47,188 nt of DNA from Desulfuromonas sp. Lineage in GTDB: Bacteria > Desulfobacterota > Desulfuromonadia > Desulfuromonadales > BM501. Positions 13,249 to 21,829 of this stretch are shown piece after piece (positions within the stretch are counted from its first letter, which is position 1; each line of letters opens with the position of its first letter). The notes under the pieces were generated by a model. The model saw only the letters and a program-made list of their open reading frames with translations, was not told the DNA's origin and made no database searches. The stretch lies in assembly GCF_002868845.1 (NCBI RefSeq), contig NZ_PKUB01000004.1, positions 1 through 47,188 of the forward strand, read 5' to 3'. A program made the translations under genes and the position numbers.

Positions 13249-16200
13249 ATGGGTTTGTTCAGCCTGAGGGGCAAGATGACGGTGGGCGTCTCCCTGCTGG
13301 TGGCGGGGACGGTTTCGATCATGGCCTTTTTTGCCCTGTCCTATTTCGGGCGGGGGCTGAGGACGACCCTGTCCGAGCAGCAGTTTTCCATGGTCTCCGC
13401 CCTGGCCGAGGAGGTCGATTCCAAGATCGTTTCCGCCCGGCAGGTCCTCATCGCCCTGGCCGGGCTCTTTCCCCCCGAAGCTCTGCAGGACCCCGCCCGG
13501 GCAGAGGAAATCCTCCGGGAGCACCAGGACACCCGCCCCATTTTCGACCACGGTCTTCACGTCTTTTCTGCCGACGGCACGCTGATGGCCTCCGTCCCGG
13601 AATTTCCCGACATCCAGGGAAAGAACTTCACCCACCGCCGCTATTTTCAGAGGACCCTGGCCTCGGGGGAGCCCCATGTCTCCGAGCCTTTCTTTGCCGC
13701 GCATCAGGGGCATCATCCCCTCATCATGTTCACCGTCCCCATCTACCAGCCCGACGGTCGCCTGGCCGGGGTGATCGGAGGAAGCCTCGACCTGCTTGGC
13801 GACAACTTTCTCGGGCGGATCGACAATAGGCATTTGGGGGGTGAGGGGTATCTTACCCTGATCAACGCATCGGGAGCTTTCGTCGTACACCGCGACCCGG
13901 GCGAGATCCTCCAGCCCAGCCCCAAAACGACCTACGACCCCCTGTTTCAGAAAGCCCTCGCAGGATACGAGGGGACCGGGGAGACGGAAAACGCCGAGGG
14001 CCTGCGCTCCATTGCCGCGGTCAAAAGACTGAAGGCCAAAGACTGGCTGCTGTGGGGAGAGCGGCCCGCGAGGGAGGTCTTCGCCCCGGTGGCCAAGGCC
14101 CGGGAGTATTTCCTTGCGGTCGTGGTTGTCATGGTGGGGATGGCGGTTCTGGGCGTCTGGTTTTTCATGGACTTCTTCACCGGCCCACTGCAGCGCCTGA
14201 CCGAACACGTCCGGGGGATCACCGGAGCAGAAGATCCCCTTCCGCCCGTCGAGATGTCCCGGAAGGATGAGATCGGGACCCTGGCCCTGGCCTACAATGC
14301 GATGCTCGCCGACCTTCACACCCAGAAGGGGCGGCTCCAGGGACAGCTGCACTTTTTCCAGGTGCTCATCGACACCATGCCCAACCCCGTCTTTTACAAG
14401 GATGCCGAGGGGGGCTACCTCGGCTGCAACACGGCTTTCGAGAAATATATCGGCATCCCGCGGGAGGATCTGCTCGGCAAGACGGTCTACGACGTGGCCC
14501 CGACGGAACTGGCGGAGGTTTACGACCGGGCGGACCGGGAGCTGCTCGACGCAAAAGGATCGCAGGTCTACGAAACCTCGGTGGCCTTCGCCGACGGAAC
14601 GACCCGAGAGGTGATCTTCTACAAGGCCACCTTCCCCGACCTCGATGGCGCCCTCGGGGGAATGCTGGGGACCTTCCTCGACATTTCAGACCGCAAGCTG
14701 GTGGAGCGGCAGCTCGAGGAGCAGCGACAGTTCTCAGACGCCCTCCTGCAGAATTCGGCGGTCCCCACCTTCGTTCTCGACACCAAACACCGGGTCATTC
14801 TCTGGAACCGGGCCTGCGAGGAACTCACCGGCATCCGGAGCGGGGAGATCCTCGGTACCGATGGCCACTGGCGGGTCTTCTACGACCACAAGCGTCCCTG
14901 CCTGGCCGATTTGGTAGTCGACGGCAGCCCCGGGATGGGGCAGGACCTCTACGAGAAATTCGGCCCCTCGGGGCTCCTTCCCCAGGGGTTCCAGGCCGAG
15001 GGCTGGTATCCCGACCTCAACGGCAAGGAGCGCTACATCTTCTTCAACGCCGCCCCCATCCACAACAGCCAGGGGGAATTGACGGCGGTCATCCAGACCC
15101 TGGAGGACATCACCGAGCGCAAACGCTCTTCCCAGGACCTCGAGCGCTCCCTTTCGCTGTTGCGGGCCACCCTCGAATCGACGGCCGACGGTATCGTCGT
15201 GGCCGACCGGGAAGGGAACGTCGTTATCCACAACAAGAAATTCGTGTCCATGTGGGGGCTTGAGGGGGAAGACGCCGGGGTGAAGGTCTGCGAGCAGGTC
15301 ATGGGGCGGGCCCTGGACCAGTTGCAGGAGCCAGAGGCCTTCATGGCCAAGACCCGGGAACTTGCCGACCGGCCCGAGGAGGAGAGCTGGGACACCCTGC
15401 GCTTCAGGGACGGCCGTGTATATGAGCTGCTCTCGGTGCCCCAGCGCGTCGGCGGGGAGACGGTCGGCCGGGTCTGGAGCTTCCGGGACGTTACCGAGCG
15501 CTGGCACACCCTGGACCAGCTGCGCAAGGTCTCCCGGGCGGTGGAGCAGAGCCCGGCCTCGGTCATGATCACCGACACCGCCGGCCTCATCGAGTACGTC
15601 AACCCCAAGTTTGCCCTTTTGACCGGTTACGCGCCCCGGGAGGTGCTCGGGAGAAATCCGAGTTTCCTGAAATCGGGCCGCATGTCACCGGACGATTACC
15701 GGCGCATGTGGCAGGCCATCACCGGGGGAACCGAGTGGCGGGGCGAGTTTCTCAACCGGAAGAAGAACGGGGACCTTTACTGGGAGTCGGCTATCATCGC
15801 CCCGGTCAAGAGTTCCGAAGGGACCATCACCCATTACGTGGCGGTCAAGGAGGACATCACCGCGCGCAAGGCGGCCGAGAAGCGGCAGCAGTTGGCCACC
15901 AAGGTCCTGCAACTGCTGGCCCTTCCCGCCGGGACCGAGGAGAAGATCTACGATTTCCTGCGCCTGATCAGGACATACCAGGGGTTCGAGGCCCTCGGGA
16001 TCCGCCTCCAGGAAAACGGCGACTACCCCTACTACAAGACCCTCGGCTTCTCCGAGGAGTTCGTTCGGGCCGGGAAGGCCGACGGCCTGTGCGGAACGGT
16101 TCTGAGCGGGGAAACGGATACCTCGTGGCCCTTCTACACCGAAGGGGGAAGCTTCTGGACCAACAATGCCTCGGAACTGCTCGCCTCCGAAGGTTCCGAG

Positions 16201-17760
16201 GACTTCCGGGCCGCGACCGGCAGGCGCTGGGCCGTCGACGGCTATGAATCGATCGCCCTCATTCCCCTGCGCTCCGGCACGGGCATTATCGGCCTGCTCC
16301 AGTTCAACGACCGCCGCCGTGGGATCTTCGACCTGGAGACGATCGAATTATTCGAGCGGCTCGGCTCGAGCATCGGTATCGCCCTGGAGCGGCAGAAGAC
16401 CGAGGAGACCCTGCGCGACAACGAGAAGCGCCTTTACCACCTGGCCCATTACGACGCGCTGACCAATCTGCCCAACCGGCTGCTGTTTCAGGACCGCCTG
16501 CAGCAGGGGCTTCACAAGGCCCGCCGCGGCGGTCAGAAACTGGCCGTCATGTTTCTCGACCTGGATCGGTTCAAGAACGTCAACGACTCCCTGGGGCACG
16601 AAATCGGCGACCGCATGCTGCAGGCCGTCGCCCGGCGTCTGCGGGAGCAGGTGCGCCAGGCGGACACGGTCGCCCGTTTCGGCGGGGACGAATTCGTCAT
16701 TATGCTCGAGGCCGATCAGGACATCCAGGAGGTGGTCCTGGTGGCCAAGAAGATCCTCCAAAGCCTGCAGCGGCCCATCGAACTCGATGAGCACCAGCTC
16801 TACGCCTCGGCCAGCATCGGCATCAGCCTCTTCCCCGCCTACGGCGAACAGGTGGAGGGGCTGGTCCAGTGCGCGGACGTGGCCATGTACCGGGCCAAGG
16901 AGCAGGGGCGCAACACCTACCAGTTCTACACTCCGGACATGAACGCCCGGGTGCATGAAATGCTGCTGCTCGAAAACAGCATGCGCCGGGCCCTGGAGCA
17001 GGAGCAGTTCGTCCTGCACTACCAGCCGCAGGTCAATCTCAGCTCCGGCGAGGTCATCGGTCTCGAGGCTCTGGTGCGCTGGCAGCATCCGGAACGGGGC
17101 ATGGTTCCCCCCGGGGATTTTATTCCCCTGGCCGAGGAGACCGGCCTGATCGTGCCCCTCGGCGAGTGGATCCTGCGCTCGGTGTGTGCCCAGATCGGCT
17201 CCTGGAGGAAGAAGGGGCTGCCCCCCGTGCGGGTGGCGGTGAATATCTCCGGGCGCCAGTTCCAGCAGCCGGAGTTTGTCGACACCGTCGACCGGGTCCT
17301 GGCGGATACCGGTCTCGACCCGCAATGGCTGGAGCTTGAGATCACCGAAAGCGTCGTCATGGCGAAGGTCGAGCAGACCATCATGACCCTGACCGATCTC
17401 AAGATGCGCGGCATTCGCATGGCCATCGACGATTTCGGCACCGGCTACTCGTCGCTCAGCTACCTGAAGCGTTTTCCCATCTCCGCCATCAAGATCGACC
17501 GCTCCTTCGTGCGCGACATCACCTCCGATGCCAACGACGCCTCCATCGTCTCCTCGATCATTGCCCTGGCCCACGGCATGAACCTGGAGGTGGTCGCCGA
17601 GGGGGTGGAAACCGCCGAGCAGAAAATCTTTCTTCAGGCCAGGGAGTGCCAACACGGGCAGGGGTACCACTTCTGCCGCCCCGTGCCGGCGGGGCAGGTT
17701 GAGGATTTCCTGCGCAGCAAGGTCCAGGGGGGACCTGTGCCGTTGCGGCTGACTTCGTGA
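13249..17760 (+). CDS. Cache-HAMP-PAS-GAF-GGDEF-EAL membrane protein (c-di-GMP turnover)
   Basis: 1503 aa. TM1 (about 10-33), a periplasmic double-Cache-like sensor (34-285), TM2 (287-309) and HAMP (310-360). Four PAS segments follow (about 365-480, 495-625, 633-750, 757-875), then GAF (885-1048), GGDEF (1060-1225) and EAL (1245-1490). The cyclase site is intact (GGDEF 1145-1149) and carries an inhibitory I-site RQAD (1136-1139) at the canonical 5-residue distance. The phosphodiesterase site is also intact: EAL 1272-1274, ITES, DDFGTGYSS (1394-1402), IKIDRSFV and EGVET. Both activities are possible; the balance cannot be read from sequence. The fourth PAS has GRNPSFLKSG without the LOV cysteine. 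ATG 13249 is chosen over a TTG 12 codons upstream because it gives a compact N-terminus before TM1. Confidence 0.92.
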   Translation: MGLFSLRGKMTVGVSLLVAGTVSIMAFFALSYFGRGLRTTLSEQQFSMVSALAEEVDSKIVSARQVLIALAGLFPPEALQDPARAEEILREHQDTRPIFDHGLHVFSADGTLMASVPEFPDIQGKNFTHRRYFQRTLASGEPHVSEPFFAAHQGHHPLIMFTVPIYQPDGRLAGVIGGSLDLLGDNFLGRIDNRHLGGEGYLTLINASGAFVVHRDPGEILQPSPKTTYDPLFQKALAGYEGTGETENAEGLRSIAAVKRLKAKDWLLWGERPAREVFAPVAKAREYFLAVVVVMVGMAVLGVWFFMDFFTGPLQRLTEHVRGITGAEDPLPPVEMSRKDEIGTLALAYNAMLADLHTQKGRLQGQLHFFQVLIDTMPNPVFYKDAEGGYLGCNTAFEKYIGIPREDLLGKTVYDVAPTELAEVYDRADRELLDAKGSQVYETSVAFADGTTREVIFYKATFPDLDGALGGMLGTFLDISDRKLVERQLEEQRQFSDALLQNSAVPTFVLDTKHRVILWNRACEELTGIRSGEILGTDGHWRVFYDHKRPCLADLVVDGSPGMGQDLYEKFGPSGLLPQGFQAEGWYPDLNGKERYIFFNAAPIHNSQGELTAVIQTLEDITERKRSSQDLERSLSLLRATLESTADGIVVADREGNVVIHNKKFVSMWGLEGEDAGVKVCEQVMGRALDQLQEPEAFMAKTRELADRPEEESWDTLRFRDGRVYELLSVPQRVGGETVGRVWSFRDVTERWHTLDQLRKVSRAVEQSPASVMITDTAGLIEYVNPKFALLTGYAPREVLGRNPSFLKSGRMSPDDYRRMWQAITGGTEWRGEFLNRKKNGDLYWESAIIAPVKSSEGTITHYVAVKEDITARKAAEKRQQLATKVLQLLALPAGTEEKIYDFLRLIRTYQGFEALGIRLQENGDYPYYKTLGFSEEFVRAGKADGLCGTVLSGETDTSWPFYTEGGSFWTNNASELLASEGSEDFRAATGRRWAVDGYESIALIPLRSGTGIIGLLQFNDRRRGIFDLETIELFERLGSSIGIALERQKTEETLRDNEKRLYHLAHYDALTNLPNRLLFQDRLQQGLHKARRGGQKLAVMFLDLDRFKNVNDSLGHEIGDRMLQAVARRLREQVRQADTVARFGGDEFVIMLEADQDIQEVVLVAKKILQSLQRPIELDEHQLYASASIGISLFPAYGEQVEGLVQCADVAMYRAKEQGRNTYQFYTPDMNARVHEMLLLENSMRRALEQEQFVLHYQPQVNLSSGEVIGLEALVRWQHPERGMVPPGDFIPLAEETGLIVPLGEWILRSVCAQIGSWRKKGLPPVRVAVNISGRQFQQPEFVDTVDRVLADTGLDPQWLELEITESVVMAKVEQTIMTLTDLKMRGIRMAIDDFGTGYSSLSYLKRFPISAIKIDRSFVRDITSDANDASIVSSIIALAHGMNLEVVAEGVETAEQKIFLQARECQHGQGYHFCRPVPAGQVEDFLRSKVQGGPVPLRLTS

Positions 17761-17797
17761 CGAGAACCTTGTCTGCTATTCGTTGCAACGAGGGTGA

Positions 17798-17836
17798 CAC
17801 AAAGAAGGGCGGCTTAAAGGGCCGCCCTTCTTTGTG
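17798..17836 (+). terminator. Terminator after the GGDEF-EAL gene
   Basis: A 16-bp perfect stem (17798-17813 with 17821-17836) around a 7-nt loop, 37 nt after the stop codon. The A-rich and T-rich ends of the stem act in place of a separate T-run. Confidence 0.8.
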
Positions 17837-17994
17837 GCTCAAAACCATGAGCTGGGTCTTTGGGCCTCTCTGAAGGAAATGTGCGGTGCCAATGGGCGCC
17901 GCCTTTTCAGAGGCGGAGCAGGCTTTTAGCGAAAGTCCGGGGCTGCAGGAGGGGGAACCCTTGGTCTCTATCCTAAGGAGGAGCATTTCCCGGC

Positions 17995-18023
17995 TTGACC
18001 TGATCCGCTTGCTGCATTACATT
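17995..18023 (+). promoter_or_regulatory. Probable promoter of the DUF6178 gene
   Basis: TTGACC (17995-18000), 17-nt spacer, TACATT (18018-18023), about 45 nt before the start codon. The rest of the 230-nt gap back to the terminator holds only a small CCGCCT/AGGCGG hairpin at 17899-17916. Confidence 0.5.
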
Positions 18024-18069
18024 GTCCTCCCCGTGTTGAAAAAGGACGAAAGTTCAGGAGTTTATTATC

Positions 18070-19782
18070 ATGGCCAAAATTGAACTGCCCCCCCGGAAAA
18101 AGGTGCGCCACCTGACCCTGCTGAGGGAATCCCGGGCCATCACGCCCCAGGAATTCAACGCTCTCGCCTTCGAGGAGCGCATGGAGATGGTCCGTGTCGC
18201 TCATGGGCGACAAAAATACGATTTGATCCTCGATGCCCGGGACGCCGAACGCCTGGTGCAGCGTCTGCCGGCGCAGGAGGTTTACATCCTGATCAAGGAA
18301 CTGGGCAGCGAGGACGTTCCCGAACTCCTCGCCCTGGCCAGCACCGAGCAGTTCACGGCTTTCCTCGATCTCGACTGCTGGAAGGAGGACATCCTCGACG
18401 GGGAGGCTTGCCTGCGCTGGCTGCAGCCCCTCCTCGATGGCGACGATGAAGAGAGAGTTCTTCGGATGGCCCTGGAGCTTGACCTTGAGCTGCTGGCGTT
18501 GATGATGCAGAAGTGGGTCACGGTGACCTTCGGCCCCGAGGACTACGGGGACGACGAGGAAATGCAGGCCGCGCTGGCCGGTTCGGGGGGATACCAGCTC
18601 GAATACCGCGACTCGGAGAGCGCCAAGCTGGTCGGAGGTTTTCTGGAGCTCCTTTTCCGGCGGGTGCCCGAATTTTACGGGCGCCTTCTGCAGGGGGTGC
18701 GCTGGGAGATGACCTCTCCCCTGGAGGAGACGGTCTACCGTTTCCGGGCGGGGCGCCTTCTAGACCGCGGATTTCCCGATCCCTTCGAGTCCCTCGCCAT
18801 CTACAGCTACTTCGCCCCCGAGAGCTTCGAGGCGGACCGCTGCCGCAAGGTGGCGGTGGAGCCTGGGGAAAGGGGGGTGGAGGCGCCCGGATTCGTGCTG
18901 ACGGCGGCCTCGCCCCGAGACCTGCTGGCCGAGATCGTGGCCGGCGGCGTCGGCCCGGAAATCTGCTGGGAGCTGACCTACCTCATCAACAAGGCGATGA
19001 GCGCCGACCGGGTCGATGTGGGAGACGTCTCCCAGGTCGAGGCCGGCGCCGGAACGGTGTACCGCTACCTCAACATCGCCCTGGAGCACCTTTCCGGGGG
19101 GGACCTGGGCAAGGCGCAGGATCTTTTCGACGGGGTGGGCCTCGAATACCTGTTCCGACTCGGATTCAGCCTCACCCTGGATCTGCAGCAGCGCAGCCGG
19201 AAGGTCCGCCGCTCGGCCCTCGGTCCCTACCTCGATGGTCCCTTCCGGGCCCTGGTGGCGGGGCTGGACCGGAAAAAGCCCCAGTTCTTCTCCGGTATCG
19301 AGGATGAGAGCCGGGGCGGGGAGCGCCCCTTCGCCAACCTTTCTGACCTGTCCCGCGCGGGGCAGTGGCTGGATCGCCTGGAGGTCCAGCAGCGGCTCTT
19401 CGAGGAGCGTTTTCCCTTCGAGTTGCCGGTCCCCGAGGCTCTGTGCCTGGAAGGATGCCTTCCCGATGCGGGAGAGGATGTGGCCCTTTCCGAAATATTC
19501 CTCACCGCCCTGGCCAACCGGATCCTGGGGCGGGACTTTCTTCCCACCCCGATACCCGAGGAGGAGATTGCCGCCCTCCACGCCAGGGCCTGCGCAGGGG
19601 GGAAGGTGGTCGAAGATCTGCGCCGGGAAACTGTGCAATGGCTCGACTCCCTGGAGCCCGGCAGCGGGGCCTTCGGGGCCTATTGCCTCGACCTGTGGGA
19701 GGAGGAATTCTGTTCCCTTCGGCCGGACCAGCTCGACCCGCGCTATGTCGGCGGCATCATCGTCCGCCTGGGACCGGCCTGA
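18070..19782 (+). CDS. DUF6178 family protein
   Basis: 570 aa, no signal peptide, no TM segments, strongly acidic and leucine-rich. I recognise it as a DUF6178 protein, a family of unknown function common in Desulfuromonadales and relatives. The opening HLTLLRESRAITPQEFNALAFEERMEMVRVAHGRQKYDLILDA is typical, followed by helical blocks (ERLVQRLPAQEVYILIKELG, VPELLALASTEQFTAFLDLDCW) reminiscent of CBS/MgtE-N-like helical repeats. The C-terminal half has no motif I can name. AGGAG lies 9 nt before the ATG. The gene converges on the chemoreceptor gene with only 18 nt between stops. No function is proposed. Confidence 0.8.
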   Translation: MAKIELPPRKKVRHLTLLRESRAITPQEFNALAFEERMEMVRVAHGRQKYDLILDARDAERLVQRLPAQEVYILIKELGSEDVPELLALASTEQFTAFLDLDCWKEDILDGEACLRWLQPLLDGDDEERVLRMALELDLELLALMMQKWVTVTFGPEDYGDDEEMQAALAGSGGYQLEYRDSESAKLVGGFLELLFRRVPEFYGRLLQGVRWEMTSPLEETVYRFRAGRLLDRGFPDPFESLAIYSYFAPESFEADRCRKVAVEPGERGVEAPGFVLTAASPRDLLAEIVAGGVGPEICWELTYLINKAMSADRVDVGDVSQVEAGAGTVYRYLNIALEHLSGGDLGKAQDLFDGVGLEYLFRLGFSLTLDLQQRSRKVRRSALGPYLDGPFRALVAGLDRKKPQFFSGIEDESRGGERPFANLSDLSRAGQWLDRLEVQQRLFEERFPFELPVPEALCLEGCLPDAGEDVALSEIFLTALANRILGRDFLPTPIPEEEIAALHARACAGGKVVEDLRRETVQWLDSLEPGSGAFGAYCLDLWEEEFCSLRPDQLDPRYVGGIIVRLGPA

Positions 19783-19800
19783 CCCTCCTGGCCGCCTCAC

Positions 19801-21600
19801 TCAGCTCTCGAGCAGCACCTTGGGGTCGAAGCCCAGTCGCACCGCGCCCCAGTGCCGGTCGGCGATCTCTATCGGCATGGAGAGATCGCTCAGGACCTCT
19901 CCCGTGTCCCGCATGTAGGTCTGCAGCAGGAAGGGGTTGCGGTTCTTGGCGCCCCGGATGCCGGTCTGGTCGCTGAAGATTCGCTTGTTCCGGCTGTGCA
20001 CCAGGTCGATTTGCGGATCACCGCTGGGCGGGCGGGAAAACCTGCTGTTGTGGGTCGGGCCGTAGCCGTTGACGTCAACGGCGAGGGAATAGACGCTGCC
20101 CTGAACCGTCTTCAGGAGGCGGTCGTAGAGGGGCTGGAGCATCCCCTCGAGGTGGGTGTCGTAGGCGGTGTGGAACTTTGGGGGGTGGCTTCCCTCGATC
20201 GGCCGGTAGTTTCGGTCGAAAATGTCGATGCCTTTCTCCCGGGCGGAAGCCAGGGCGGCTTCGACCTGGTCCCGGAACTCCCGGGTCGCGTCGATGATCT
20301 TTTCGAAATAGCCCTCTCCGACCCTGAACCGGGCCACCACCTCCTGCATCTTTTCGGTCCCCGATTTCAGCTTCCGGGAAAGTTGTTCGGAAGTGCCCAT
20401 CAGCCGGGTGACGTTGAGGCTGAAGTCGTTGATCCCCGAAACCTTTCCGTGAATATCCTCGTTGGCCCGTGAGAGCTGCCCCACCGCGGCGGTCGTCTGC
20501 TCGAGCTGGCGGACGTTTCCCTCGAAATCCCCCATCATTTCCCGAAAACTGTCGCACGATTTGACCACCGCCTCCTGGGTGCTCTCGGCATGGCAGCGGG
20601 TTTCCTCCGATTCGGTCAGGGAGGTCTCCAGGTGGCCGAGCATGGCGTTGATTTTCTCCTCGATGTTTTCGCTTGCCGCGTTGACCTGCTCCGCCAGTCT
20701 CTTGACCTCTCCGGCCACGATGGCGAAGCCCCTGCCCGCGGCTCCCGCCCGGGCCGCCTCGATGGCGGCGTTCAGTGCCAGCAGGCTGGTCTGGGAGGAG
20801 ATGGACCGGATGGTGCCGAGGATCTCCTTGATATTCGCCGAATCGGCGGCCATCGTCTTTATGGTCTGGTCATGTTCGGAGATCTTCTCCGTCATCGACT
20901 GAATGTTTCCGTTCACCTCCATCAGTTCCTGAAAGGAGGACCGGGCCGTCTCAAGGTTGCGGGCGGTGGAGCCGGATATGGCCCGGACGCTCCGGGAGAC
21001 CTCGCCGAGGGCGTCCGTTGACTCGTTGCTCAAGGCGAAGACGACGTTGGCCAGCTCCCCCTGTTTGCCGGCATGTCCCGAAGAGCTCTCCACCTTGCCC
21101 GCCAACTGGGCGGAGTGGACCGCGATGTTGAGACCCCTTCGGCGCATCGAGAGGAGGGTGCCCTTGATCTTTTCCAGGAACAGGTTGTAGTTCTGCGCCA
21201 GGGTGCGGAACTCGTCGAAGGTGGCCGCCTCCAGACTGACAGAGAGGTCCCCCTCGCCAGAGGCGATCTCTGAGAGGGAGTTGCTCAGGCGCCGGACCGG
21301 GCGGACCACCAGAAAGCGCAGGAACAGGACGACGGCCGCCAGGGCAACTGCCGAGAGGAGCCAGATGCCGATCCCCAGCCGCAGGGACGTCTCGGCGATC
21401 GCGCTCAGGGCCGCCGCCTTCTCCGGGGCTGACTCCGTCCCCTCAAGGATATCCCTGATGGCACGGTGGCTCCAGAATGTCAGGGCCAGGAAAAGCCCTT
21501 GCAGAAGAAGGAATACGGAGAGGTTTCCGGCCAGCTTTTTTGTGAGGGAATTGAAGAAGCTCTTCTCGAGAAAAACGTAGAGTGATTTGAATAAGTCCAT
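19801..21600 (-). CDS. Methyl-accepting chemotaxis protein with C-terminal sensor domain
   Basis: 599 aa. TM1 (about 25-43) and TM2 (75-97) enclose only about 30 periplasmic residues, so the usual periplasmic ligand domain is missing. HAMP follows (97-150). The signalling coiled-coil runs to about 425, with the conserved tip [38 protein letters not shown] (268-305) that contacts CheA/CheW. After it comes a globular domain of about 160 residues ([68 protein letters not shown]) that looks like a Cache-type sensor and would lie in the cytoplasm. The protein therefore probably senses an internal signal. GGAGGGGG precedes the ATG, and a sigma-28-like promoter lies 30-60 nt upstream. Confidence 0.92.
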   Translation of the reverse strand: MDLFKSLYVFLEKSFFNSLTKKLAGNLSVFLLLQGLFLALTFWSHRAIRDILEGTESAPEKAAALSAIAETSLRLGIGIWLLSAVALAAVVLFLRFLVVRPVRRLSNSLSEIASGEGDLSVSLEAATFDEFRTLAQNYNLFLEKIKGTLLSMRRRGLNIAVHSAQLAGKVESSSGHAGKQGELANVVFALSNESTDALGEVSRSVRAISGSTARNLETARSSFQELMEVNGNIQSMTEKISEHDQTIKTMAADSANIKEILGTIRSISSQTSLLALNAAIEAARAGAAGRGFAIVAGEVKRLAEQVNAASENIEEKINAMLGHLETSLTESEETRCHAESTQEAVVKSCDSFREMMGDFEGNVRQLEQTTAAVGQLSRANEDIHGKVSGINDFSLNVTRLMGTSEQLSRKLKSGTEKMQEVVARFRVGEGYFEKIIDATREFRDQVEAALASAREKGIDIFDRNYRPIEGSHPPKFHTAYDTHLEGMLQPLYDRLLKTVQGSVYSLAVDVNGYGPTHNSRFSRPPSGDPQIDLVHSRNKRIFSDQTGIRGAKNRNPFLLQTYMRDTGEVLSDLSMPIEIADRHWGAVRLGFDPKVLLES

Positions 21601-21637
21601 GCCCCCTCCAAGCGTAAAACAGTGTTTGTGTATTTAT

Positions 21638-21665
21638 TTATCGGGCTTCGGCGGCGCATCCTTTA
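21638..21665 (-). promoter_or_regulatory. Sigma-28 (FliA)-like promoter of the chemoreceptor gene
   Basis: On the minus strand TAAA (21662-21665) and CCCGATAA (21638-21645) are 16 nt apart. The FliA consensus is TAAA-N15-GCCGATAA, so the boxes match well with one extra spacer base. Flagellar sigma-factor control is normal for chemoreceptors. Confidence 0.65.
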
Positions 21666-21807
21666 GCTCTTTTTGGGGTGGCGAGGGAAAGGCGGAGTAT
21701 GAAGCAGTTCGCTCCTGGGGGAGTGGAAACGGATTTGCACCTGGAGGGGGAGAACGGGGTGTGGAGGATTCGATTCGGAAAGGGGGACTTGTCGCTGCCT
21801 GAGTGCC

Positions 21808-21823
21808 TGGGGCATATGCCCCA
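21808..21823. other. 16-bp perfect palindrome
   Basis: TGGGGCATATGCCCCA is fully self-complementary with no loop, 7 nt beyond the stop of the minus-strand radical-SAM gene. It is unlikely to be a normal hairpin terminator; a protein-binding site or half of a cruciform is possible. The rest of 21666-21807 shows nothing recognisable. Confidence 0.6.
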
Positions 21824-21829
21824 ACCACC

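Noticed and set aside
15600-15870. LOV photosensor in the fourth PAS domain of the GGDEF-EAL protein
   Set aside because: The motif is GRNPSFLKSG, lacking the cysteine of GRNCRFLQ that forms the flavin adduct.
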